A stretch of 49,159 nucleotides of DNA, taken from contig JAIXYM010000099.1 in the NCBI GenBank assembly GCA_027490255.1, forward strand, positions 1 through 49,159, in the 5' to 3' direction. The stretch's first letter is position 1, and each line of letters opens with the position of its first letter. The position numbers were made by a program, and so were the translations under genes. Below are positions 15,789-23,430 of this stretch, piece by piece. Below the pieces are notes generated by a model that searched no databases, had not been told where the DNA came from, and saw only the letters and a program-made list of their open reading frames with translations. Source of the stretch: Oxalobacteraceae bacterium. Its GTDB lineage: Bacteria; Pseudomonadota; Gammaproteobacteria; Burkholderiales; Burkholderiaceae_D.

Positions 15789-16394
15789 TCAGTGCATCGT
15801 ATTTTCAATCAGTGACAGCAAATCGTCATAAGCATCCACCGCTGTAAATTGCGGGAATTGGGCTTTGACATTGGCGGGCGCGTGAAACAGGAATCCTGCA
15901 TCCGCCGTTCCCAGCATGCTGGTGTCATTAAACGAATCTCCTGCCGCAATCACACGGTAATTGAGCTGCTGGAGTGCCAGCACGGCGGCACGTTTTTGGT
16001 CCGGAATCCGAAGTCGGTAGTCGACAATTCGGTCATCCTTGACCAGAAGCGTGTGACAAAGCAGGGTGGGCATGCCTAATTGACGCATGAATGGCGCAGC
16101 AAACTGCTCAAAGGTATCCGACAGGATCAGCAACTGGACTTTCGAGCGCAAGGTATCCAGAAAATCTCTGGCACCCGCTAATGGTTCCAGGGTACCAATG
16201 ACGGCTTGTATTGCCGACAGGGTTAGTCCATGTTGATCCAGTATTTCAAGACGGCTACGCATGAGCTTGTCGTAATCCGGCTCGTCCCGCGTCGTTCGGC
16301 GTAATGCTTCAATGCCGGTTTTCTCGGCCACGGCAATCCAGATTTCCGGTGTCAGAACACCTTCCATGTCCAGCGTCACTATCGTTTGTTTCAT
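15789..16394 (-). CDS. thrH: Phosphoserine phosphatase / homoserine phosphotransferase
   Basis: The 201-residue HAD-superfamily protein begins MKQTIVTLDMEGVLTPEIW, in which DMEG is the nucleophile block typical of ThrH (most HAD enzymes have DxD). LILSDTFEQF is HAD motif II, and the motif IV region is VIAAGDSFNDTSML. Overall length and the THR-specific segments match ThrH of Pseudomonas, which dephosphorylates phosphoserine and can transfer phosphate to homoserine. ATG at 16394 is preferred to a TTG four codons upstream. It appears unrelated to the neighbouring envelope genes. Confidence 0.88.
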   Translation of the reverse strand: MKQTIVTLDMEGVLTPEIWIAVAEKTGIEALRRTTRDEPDYDKLMRSRLEILDQHGLTLSAIQAVIGTLEPLAGARDFLDTLRSKVQLLILSDTFEQFAAPFMRQLGMPTLLCHTLLVKDDRIVDYRLRIPDQKRAAVLALQQLNYRVIAAGDSFNDTSMLGTADAGFLFHAPANVKAQFPQFTAVDAYDDLLSLIENTMH

Positions 16395-16759
16395 GGGTTG
16401 TGCCAATTCGTCTTGAAAGTAAGGCGGCCGCTTGTGTTTTGCAGCGCCTGTCTGAAATCAAAATAGCTCAGCCAAATAGTATCCATATAAATCTCTTACT
16501 GCATTATCTATTACCAATATAGTAATTCTTATAATGACCACATTAAGCTAATGGAACAAAAATCAGAACTTTCCAAGAGGTCTGTTGGTACAATCGAAAT
16601 CAAATAAAGCAATAATTAAATGATATCGATAATGCTTCGACCGAGGTAAAAGCGCCCGAGTCTTTGTTCTTTTGGCCTCTGCATTTCACGGTCACGCATG
16701 CTGGCTCGCTGCCATGGAACGATCCAGCGTCTCTCTAAATTAATAACCAACAAATTAAA
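16395..16759. other. 365-base divergent intergenic region
   Basis: This AT-rich gap separates thrH (minus) from the unknown secreted protein (plus). A TATAAT at 16530-16535 could be a -10 element for the plus-strand group, but no good -35 is seen. The last 20 bases before the ATG at 16760 have no Shine-Dalgarno sequence. No gene or RNA was recognised. Confidence 0.4.
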
Positions 16760-17872
16760 ATGAAAGTATCTTTCGCCGGCACGGCCGGCTTTATTGCAGC
16801 ATTTGTTTTTGCACAAGCAGCTCAGTCAGCTCAGTCAGCTCATGCAGCGGATGCGAATCCAAGCACTCCGCCGGTCAGTATTCAGGAAGCCGCTACGTTG
16901 TTGTCCGGTACGGCATTGCAATCAGGCTTACCGCCTGCATTGAACACTGAGCAGTGGACACGCTATTCAAATCAGGTGCGTTCAAACTGGACCCAGTACG
17001 TCACGAAAATCGCCAATCCCATGATGGCGTGGTCGCAGAAAGAAGTGCCAGCTTTTCGTGAGACAGTTTTTTACCCGTTCTCAGGACCAGATTTTTCAAC
17101 CGTCTATCAGATGTATCCGAATGCTCAGCGCTATGTCATGGTGGCGATGCAGCGTGCTTATCAGCCGATTGATCTTCGGACCCTTAATGCAAGCACGCTG
17201 GATCAGACCTTGAACGTGCTGACCTCCGCTTGGGCGAATTATGGGCGTGATGGGTTTTTCGTCACAGAATATCTAGATCAATATGTGTACCAAAACCGTG
17301 TACACATTGGTGCCAGCACCTTGCTGGCAACGACATTGCGCCTCCAGCGTTTTGTTATCAACGATGTCGTGCCAATCGATTGGAATGAGAAGGGCGAGAT
17401 CATCGAGTTGCCAGCCACCACCAAAGAGTGGACGTCGGTACGTTTCAAACTCACCAAGAACGGCAGGCCAGTGACGCTGGACTATCTGCGTATCGATTTA
17501 TCTAACAAAGGCCTCGGGGCATCACCCAAAAACTACACGCTGATCAAGCAGCTAGCTTCCAATCCGACTTTATTCAAAGCCGCATCGCATTTGCCGCAAA
17601 ACAAGACTTTCTCGATGACGGCAGATGCCGTGATCAACAATGCGCCCTTCATCGTTCAGGACGAAACCGGCATCCAATACACCAAACTGGATGCCGCCTT
17701 CAGCACCCAGCTCTATGGAAAATTCGAGCGCGCGCATCAAGCCTTCAATGCTTATCAGCGGGATCTGGCGAAAGCCTTTGAAGAGCGTAAAGATATCCGG
17801 CCACTGAATTTCCGCATGGGGTATTACAAAGACGGTACCTATGCGGTAATCACGGCCACCCGTAAAAAATAA
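16760..17872 (+). CDS. Secreted protein of unknown function, first gene of the MBOAT operon
   Basis: The 370-residue product has a signal peptide (about 1-30, cleavage near AHAAD) and no further membrane segment. I do not recognise a named domain. Conserved-looking features are FYPFSGPDFSTVYQMYPNA (near 106-124), followed by YVMVAMQRAY and a late FRMGYYKDGTYAV. A GPDF.....P.A..YV pattern occurs in other secreted hypothetical proteins I recall, without known function. The MBOAT gene starts 12 bases after its stop, so the two are probably co-translated or co-expressed. The signal peptide contains a 9-bp tandem repeat (AQS units). A role as a periplasmic partner in glycan acetylation is inference from position only. 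Confidence 0.7.
   Translation: MKVSFAGTAGFIAAFVFAQAAQSAQSAHAADANPSTPPVSIQEAATLLSGTALQSGLPPALNTEQWTRYSNQVRSNWTQYVTKIANPMMAWSQKEVPAFRETVFYPFSGPDFSTVYQMYPNAQRYVMVAMQRAYQPIDLRTLNASTLDQTLNVLTSAWANYGRDGFFVTEYLDQYVYQNRVHIGASTLLATTLRLQRFVINDVVPIDWNEKGEIIELPATTKEWTSVRFKLTKNGRPVTLDYLRIDLSNKGLGASPKNYTLIKQLASNPTLFKAASHLPQNKTFSMTADAVINNAPFIVQDETGIQYTKLDAAFSTQLYGKFERAHQAFNAYQRDLAKAFEERKDIRPLNFRMGYYKDGTYAVITATRKK
16818..16844 (+). repeat. 9-bp tandem repeat inside a signal-peptide coding region
   Basis: CAGCTCAGT occurs twice in direct succession and a third imperfect copy (CAGCTCATG) follows. The units are in frame and add Gln/Ser/Ala residues to the signal peptide. Slippage would change its length by three residues without a frameshift. 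Confidence 0.75.
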
Positions 17873-17884
17873 GGTCGGTACGGT

Positions 17885-19282
17885 TTGGTTTCCTCCAACT
17901 ACCTGCTGGCGCTACCGATACTGGTTGCGCTTTATCTCCTAAGCCAATCTCAGATCACGCGCCTGTGTCTGTTGCTGCTGGGTGGTGTGATCACACTGTG
18001 GTCGGACGGTTGGACCAACTTTCTGCTGATTTTGGTCCTGCTGGTCGTGACATGGTGGGGTGTGGCGCTGATTCAGCGCTACTGCCCGGGGAATCGAAAA
18101 GCCTTGGGCTTGTTGATCGCGCTGGAAATCAGTCCACTGCTGCTGCATAAATTCGTCAAGGCAGGTTTGTGGGGACTGGTTGATCCGGCCTGGTTGGAAG
18201 CGCAGGGCCTTACAGAATGGTTGCCGCCGCTGGGTTTGTCGGTCATGACCTTTCAGGCGGTGAGCTACACCGTCGACCGATACCGCCGCCAATTGGATAC
18301 CGGTGCTTGGCCGCACTACGCGGTGTATATGACGTTTTTTCCGCATCTGGCGGCGGGACCAATTCTGCGTGCATCGGATTTCGTCAATCAGCTCGTCAAC
18401 AGGTCCGATGTCAACAGCGATGATATCCGCGAAGGTTTGTGGCGCATCATCCGTGGACTGGTAAAGAAACTCATTTTGTCGGATGTGATCGCCAAGGCGG
18501 GCGTTGATCCGGTCTTCTCCGATCCGGCCAGCTTTTCATCGCTGGAAATTCAGATCGCACTGCTGGCGTATACCTTCCAGATCTATCTTGATTTTTCGGG
18601 CTACACCGATGTCGTGATTGGTTCTGCTCGCCTGTTGGGTCTCAGGCTGCCAGAAAATTTCAATCGTCCGTATCACGCTTCATCGATTGCAGAATACTGG
18701 CGCCGCTGGCATATGAGTCTCTCTGCCTGGGTAACTCAATATGTGTATTACCCTCTGGGTGGCAGCAGGGTCGAGAGATGGAAAATCTATCGCAATGTAA
18801 TGATCTCGATTTTGCTATTGGCGGTATGGCATGGCGTGACGCTCAACTTTTTGTTGTACGGGCTGTTGCATGGCACCGCCGTCTGCATGAATCGCTGGTT
18901 GCGCTTTCAGAGTTGGTGGCAAGCATGGACAGTCACGTATGAAAAGCGCCTACTAATTGCTGGATGGATCGCCACATTCAGTTTTGTGGTCGTTGCCCGT
19001 ATTCTGTTCAAGACACCAACGCTTGATGATGCAGCAGCGTTTACGGGATATCTGTTTGAATCAGAATTATCAGGCTCGCCGCGCTTTGCGATTATGTTCT
19101 GGGTTTGTCTGATCGCGGGTGTTTTGTCTTGCTTTGCACCTGCTTGGGTGACCGAAGCGACACGCACTGCATTCAAGCGGCAGCATCCTTTCATTCAAGG
19201 AATTGTCTTTGGTGTGGTCTTGTTGATAGGCGCTTATCTGTCAGGTGGTCAGGCGCTGAATTTCATTTACAGGAATTTCTGA
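17885..19282 (+). CDS. MBOAT family O-acyltransferase (AlgI/PatA-like)
   Basis: This 465-residue protein has about 11-12 membrane helices. Family hallmarks are FFPHLAAGPILRASDF (near 151-166), YLDFSGYTDVVIG, WRRWHMSLSAW (His276) and AVWHGVTLNFLLYG (His316, the catalytic His). MBOAT proteins of this branch transfer acetyl groups across the membrane to a periplasmic partner that modifies alginate, peptidoglycan (PatA) or other glycans. The start appears to be TTG at 17885, with AAGG overlapping the upstream stop. No nearby ATG fits. The next gene, an SGNH protein, begins 2 bases after its stop, which points to translational coupling and to a functional pair. Confidence 0.88.
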   Translation: MVSSNYLLALPILVALYLLSQSQITRLCLLLLGGVITLWSDGWTNFLLILVLLVVTWWGVALIQRYCPGNRKALGLLIALEISPLLLHKFVKAGLWGLVDPAWLEAQGLTEWLPPLGLSVMTFQAVSYTVDRYRRQLDTGAWPHYAVYMTFFPHLAAGPILRASDFVNQLVNRSDVNSDDIREGLWRIIRGLVKKLILSDVIAKAGVDPVFSDPASFSSLEIQIALLAYTFQIYLDFSGYTDVVIGSARLLGLRLPENFNRPYHASSIAEYWRRWHMSLSAWVTQYVYYPLGGSRVERWKIYRNVMISILLLAVWHGVTLNFLLYGLLHGTAVCMNRWLRFQSWWQAWTVTYEKRLLIAGWIATFSFVVVARILFKTPTLDDAAAFTGYLFESELSGSPRFAIMFWVCLIAGVLSCFAPAWVTEATRTAFKRQHPFIQGIVFGVVLLIGAYLSGGQALNFIYRNF

Positions 19283-19284
19283 CG

Positions 19285-20739
19285 ATGCTTGCAAACGACC
19301 GACTGGCTGCCCCTCTTCATGTATTGGCGATACTTGCCGTTGGTCTGGCAACCGTACTGCCCAGCTATTACATCGCTGACATGGCGTCATTCCGACCCAC
19401 CCGGGCTTTGGGTCCTTTGGTCTGGTCGAATTCGGAGACGACATCAGCACCGATACTGCAAGAGCCGATTGCACAAGAACCGATTGCACAACAACCAAGC
19501 GTTGCAACTGAGAAGCCAGCGGTGCAGACCGCCAATGAACCACCTCAAGGTGACTCCCCAAAGAAGATCGGTGCTGACAAGGCAGCAGCGGCAGTAGCCA
19601 CCACCGTACCCGCAACGAAAAATACCGGCAACTCGCATTTGTATGGTGAAGAGCACCTGAGCGGATTTTTTCGGGCGCTCAAAGAGCGTAAGCAAGGACC
19701 GGTCAGAGTACTGCATTACGGCGATTCCACGCTGGCAGGTGACGGTATTGCTAAAACTGTGCGCACCCGTATGCAGACCAGTTTCGGTAATGGTGGTCCG
19801 GGGTTTTTCGTTGCTGGTATGGATCCACGCTGGATGCGTCGCGATGATGTGCGCGTCGATCGAACTGGAGAATGGAATGTACAAACCATTCTTTTTGGTG
19901 GGAATAAGGGTCGTTACGGACTGGGAGGCGTGGTGGCTAAGCCGCATGCCAAAAGTCAGATCCTGATCTCGCCGCCTAAACCCAAGGGAGTGATGGGCGA
20001 GCATCTCGAACTTTATGCGCAAAAATCCCGACGCGACGAAGTACCTGCATTCGAAGTCAACGGAAAAAAAGTCGATTCGATCAAACGCGTAGAGCATCAG
20101 GCTTTCGATCAATGGATCATTGACAGCCCAGATCCCATCTCACGCGTGAAGATCACGGTGGCCGAGCCCAATCTTGAAGTCTATGGTGCTGTGATAGAAG
20201 CAGCGCGTGGCATCACCTGGGAGACGACGGCGGTCGTTGGTATTGCCAGCGGCTCCATACGTCAGTTCGATCCGGCGCATCTTGCCGAGCAAACTGCTGC
20301 TCGTAATCCCGATCTGATCGTCATCATGTTGGGCGGGAATGAAACCAACCACGGTGGTTTGATGACGCCTGAAGGACAGGTCTACAAAGAGGGATTTACC
20401 GCCGCGCTTAAAGTACTGCGTCAGGGTGCACCCAAAGCCGCGTGTTTGGTGATGAGCCCGCTGGATCAGGGGGTACTCAATGACGATGGTCGTATCACCT
20501 CGCGCCCGCTGATTGAGCGCATGGTGACCTATCAGCGTCAAGTCAGTCTGGATAATGGATGTGCGTTCTGGAACACATGGCAGTTCATGGGCGGTCGCGA
20601 TTCGTTCGCTCGCTGGCTGTCGCAAGGCTTGGCCTGGACCGATCTGAATCATTTGACTGAAAAAGGATTGCACCGTATCGGCAATGCCTTCTCCGACGCG
20701 CTGTTGCAGAGCTATCAGCGCTTTGAGGCAGGTCAGTGA
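19285..20739 (+). CDS. Membrane-anchored SGNH protein coupled to the MBOAT gene
   Basis: The 484-residue product has a single N-terminal membrane helix (about 8-30), a low-complexity linker with PIAQ repeats (about 50-110) and an SGNH domain. Its blocks are VLHYGDSTLAGDG (Ser near 147), GIASGS, MLGGNETNH (Asn) and DLNHLTEKG (Asp/His). A long region between blocks I and II is predicted beta-rich. The ATG at 19285 was chosen because it follows the MBOAT stop by 2 bases. The frame is open further upstream only inside the MBOAT gene. It is the likely periplasmic acetyltransferase or esterase partner of the MBOAT protein, comparable to PatB or AlgJ/AlgX in role, though this is inferred. Confidence 0.82.
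   Translation: MLANDRLAAPLHVLAILAVGLATVLPSYYIADMASFRPTRALGPLVWSNSETTSAPILQEPIAQEPIAQQPSVATEKPAVQTANEPPQGDSPKKIGADKAAAAVATTVPATKNTGNSHLYGEEHLSGFFRALKERKQGPVRVLHYGDSTLAGDGIAKTVRTRMQTSFGNGGPGFFVAGMDPRWMRRDDVRVDRTGEWNVQTILFGGNKGRYGLGGVVAKPHAKSQILISPPKPKGVMGEHLELYAQKSRRDEVPAFEVNGKKVDSIKRVEHQAFDQWIIDSPDPISRVKITVAEPNLEVYGAVIEAARGITWETTAVVGIASGSIRQFDPAHLAEQTAARNPDLIVIMLGGNETNHGGLMTPEGQVYKEGFTAALKVLRQGAPKAACLVMSPLDQGVLNDDGRITSRPLIERMVTYQRQVSLDNGCAFWNTWQFMGGRDSFARWLSQGLAWTDLNHLTEKGLHRIGNAFSDALLQSYQRFEAGQ
19450..19494 (+). repeat. 15-bp tandem repeat encoding PIAQ(E/Q) units
   Basis: Two near-identical 15-base units (19465-19479 and 19480-19494) and a diverged third copy (19450-19464) lie in the linker of the SGNH protein. 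They keep the frame and lengthen the periplasmic spacer between membrane helix and catalytic domain. Confidence 0.7.
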
Positions 20740-22259
20740 TGATGAAATTAAAAGCTTGTCGTTTATTGATGATGCTGGTGCCGACTCTGTTGCCGGCAGT
20801 CGCTGTATCTGGAGAGGCAGCACCGGCCGAGACGACGTCGCAAGCCTCGCATCAGATATTTAGTGTCGCAGGCGGCAAAGATATGGATGCGCTGAAGTGT
20901 ACGACGCCACAACGGAGAAAATCACCAGAGCGTCGCCCCACACCTTCCCAAGGAGATAACCGGAAACAAGATCCGGCACCCGCAGGCAGCGAAGAGGAAA
21001 TCATCCCACTGAGTGAAGAAGAGGAAGCGGCGATGCTTAAAAAAGCACTTGCGCCGCCCAGCTCTGAAGAACTGCGTCGCAATTTACCGAAATCGGAGTG
21101 GATAAAAAAATTCCATGCCACGCTGTCTGCTGCTTCGCGTCAGCGTATCGCGCGCGTCGGGATTTGGGGCGGTAGTCACATGGCAGCTGAATTTTTCACG
21201 ACTGAATTCCGGCAGGCGCTGCAAGAGCGCTATGGTGTTGGCGGTGCGGGTCATGTAAATCTTCTCTATGGTCGCCCCGGTCTGAATCTCCCTGTCAGTG
21301 CTTTTTGTCGAACAGGTGAATGGCACGAAGAGCTGCCACCAAGAACGGTCAATTCGCCGAAAATTTCCGCTGGCTTGGGTTTGTATGCAATGACGGCTAA
21401 TTCACCGCATGCGGCTCTGGAAATTGATCTGCGATCTACGCATGCGAAATACCGGGCCCATCAAGTAGCGCTGCATTTCCTGCGGCAGCCCGATGGTGGC
21501 ACCTTTGACTTGATCGTTGATGGTGAAAACCTAGGCACGCTGGACACCCAGGGTCCGCGTGCGATCGGCGTGGTCGAGATCAAGGCGTTAATGCCCTTGT
21601 CCCGCATAGAGTTGCGTGCGAGTGAACAAAAGAGCGTGACCTTGCTCGGTCTCTTCGCCGAAGATCATCAAGGTGCGGTATTGGATAATTTCGGCGTTGC
21701 GGGTGCGGCCGGTAATTACTGGCGTGGTGTCGAACCCGAGTTGTTCAAAGTGGCCGTATCGCAGCGGTCTTATGATGCGGTCGTCCTCGCCTACGGCACC
21801 AACGATGTCACTGGAAACAACTGGAACCCCGAGCGCTATCGCCAAGATTATCGTCAGATCTTGATCGCGATGCGTGCCGCAATGCCGCAAGCCGCCTGCA
21901 TTCTGATCACGCCGGGTGATCGTGTGACTCGGTTCTATGTCAAAAAAATTGTCAAAGTAAAAATCAATAAACGCAAGACCGTGAATAAGACTCAGGTCAC
22001 CACCCATTACGATCTGCTGACTTTCCCTCAGCGGCATGCGCAGGCGGCCGCGATTCAGAGCGAGCTGGGCGAAGAGTATCAATGCATGGTGTGGGATATG
22101 TCGATCGTGATGCGGGAGATGGGTGGCGCGTATGCCTTGATGAAGCGATCACCACCCTGGATGGCCAATGATCTGATTCACCTCACTCCTGCCGGCTATC
22201 GTGAAATGGCCAGACGATTTGTAGGCTGGCTGGAGCTCTCCAGTGGCAAGGCGCAGTAG
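20739..22259 (+). CDS. Secreted SGNH protein with inserted beta domain, paralogue of the 11303-12880 product
   Basis: The 506-residue product has a signal peptide (about 1-25), an acidic/proline-rich linker and split SGNH blocks. These are VGIWGGSHMAAE (Ser near 146, with Gly in place of the usual Asp), then about 170 residues with a predicted beta sandwich, NFGVAGA, LAYGTNDVTG and DLIHLTPAGY. A Lys-rich loop (near 400-415) precedes the last block. Shared features with the 525-residue paralogue include an N-terminal Cys segment, a PP.(S/A)EEL stretch, the (C)(L/I)LI.PGDR segment and a Cys-x-Val-Trp segment. It overlaps the upstream gene by one base (TGATG), so translational coupling is likely. 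Confidence 0.8.
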   Translation: MMKLKACRLLMMLVPTLLPAVAVSGEAAPAETTSQASHQIFSVAGGKDMDALKCTTPQRRKSPERRPTPSQGDNRKQDPAPAGSEEEIIPLSEEEEAAMLKKALAPPSSEELRRNLPKSEWIKKFHATLSAASRQRIARVGIWGGSHMAAEFFTTEFRQALQERYGVGGAGHVNLLYGRPGLNLPVSAFCRTGEWHEELPPRTVNSPKISAGLGLYAMTANSPHAALEIDLRSTHAKYRAHQVALHFLRQPDGGTFDLIVDGENLGTLDTQGPRAIGVVEIKALMPLSRIELRASEQKSVTLLGLFAEDHQGAVLDNFGVAGAAGNYWRGVEPELFKVAVSQRSYDAVVLAYGTNDVTGNNWNPERYRQDYRQILIAMRAAMPQAACILITPGDRVTRFYVKKIVKVKINKRKTVNKTQVTTHYDLLTFPQRHAQAAAIQSELGEEYQCMVWDMSIVMREMGGAYALMKRSPPWMANDLIHLTPAGYREMARRFVGWLELSSGKAQ

Positions 22260-22360
22260 TACTAGTAGACGCCTCGCTGGCCATTCGCCCTGTATGATCG
22301 GGTTGTGCGGGTCGCAAAAGCTGCCTGTGAACAAAGACCATCATGATCTGAGGTGAGCAA

Positions 22361-23305
22361 TTGATCGTCAGTCAGCCAGATACCTGCCGTATGAAGTTAC
22401 TGTCCAAACGTCGATTCGCCGGACTTTTCTTCTTCATTCTCATTCTGCTTATGTGCCAGCAAATCGGGGCTGCCGCCCCCTTATCCGACGGTCTTAAGGA
22501 GCAATCCTTTGTCACCTCAGATCGCGTCCGCCTGACCTATGTCACCGGTGGATCAGGCGATATTGATCTGATTTTTATTCCAGGCTGGCTGATGCCTGCC
22601 GAGATTTTTCAGCCGCAGCTGGAGCATTTCTCGAAAAAATATCGGGTGCATTCGCTTAATCCCAGATCGCAGGGTACTTCAGATATATACCGCGGCCCAC
22701 GTTTGGCAGAGTTGCGTGCGCGTGATATCAAGGAATTCATCGCTCACCTGAAATCTAAACGATTCGTTTTGCTTGGCTGGTCATTAGGCGTCATGGAGTC
22801 TCTGGATTATCTGACGCGCTATGGTCAGGAAGGCATGACGGCCTTGGTGTTGATCGATAATTCGATTGGTGAGGGAGAGCCACCCAAAGCGCGTCGCAGC
22901 GCACGCTCAAAAATGACGGAAACGCAATTTACGAAGTACATCAAGGAATTCGCGCGCGCGATATTCAAAACGACACCAGATGCGGATCTCATTGAAACCG
23001 TGGAAAAATCCGGGTTGCGTCTGGCTAAAAATCCGTCGGATGCTTTTGCTGTGCTGAGCAAGCCCTATGAGCGTGAATACTATCGCGATGCTGTCTATGC
23101 GACTACTCGACCGATTTTGTACGCGATTACACCACGCTACATCGAGCAATCACAGCTGTTCGTCGACAAGCATCCTCAGGGGCAGACGAAAATTTATAGC
23201 GATGCAGGTCATGCCTTGTTTGTAGATGCGGCGGCTGAGTTTAACCGGGATCTGGAAGCTTTTCTCCTGACGAGTGATGAAGCCGAAAAAATCAGTGAGG
23301 ACTGA
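22361..23305 (+). CDS. Secreted alpha/beta hydrolase
   Basis: This 314-residue product (304 if it starts at ATG 22391) has a signal peptide/anchor and an alpha/beta-hydrolase fold. The oxyanion region is IFIPGWLMPAE, the nucleophile elbow is LLGWSLGVMES (Ser near 146), and the late His is in DAGHALFVDAA. The TTG at 22361 has AGGTGAG upstream, while the ATG at 22391 has no clear ribosome-binding site, so TTG was kept. The mature N-terminus (SFVTSDRVRLTYV) closely resembles that of the hydrolase at 40196-41203. It follows the SGNH operon by about 100 bases. It could be another esterase of the envelope system, but no substrate is indicated. Confidence 0.8.
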   Translation: MIVSQPDTCRMKLLSKRRFAGLFFFILILLMCQQIGAAAPLSDGLKEQSFVTSDRVRLTYVTGGSGDIDLIFIPGWLMPAEIFQPQLEHFSKKYRVHSLNPRSQGTSDIYRGPRLAELRARDIKEFIAHLKSKRFVLLGWSLGVMESLDYLTRYGQEGMTALVLIDNSIGEGEPPKARRSARSKMTETQFTKYIKEFARAIFKTTPDADLIETVEKSGLRLAKNPSDAFAVLSKPYEREYYRDAVYATTRPILYAITPRYIEQSQLFVDKHPQGQTKIYSDAGHALFVDAAAEFNRDLEAFLLTSDEAEKISED

Positions 23306-23430
23306 AACGCCCGGTTCATACAATTTCATATTGCCGTACCAAGCAGCATCAATTTTTAGTTTTTTTGTATTGACGACCAAGCGTATCAATAAAGCTGGCC
23401 AGCCGAGCCAGTCGCTGGAGGAGACTCATA

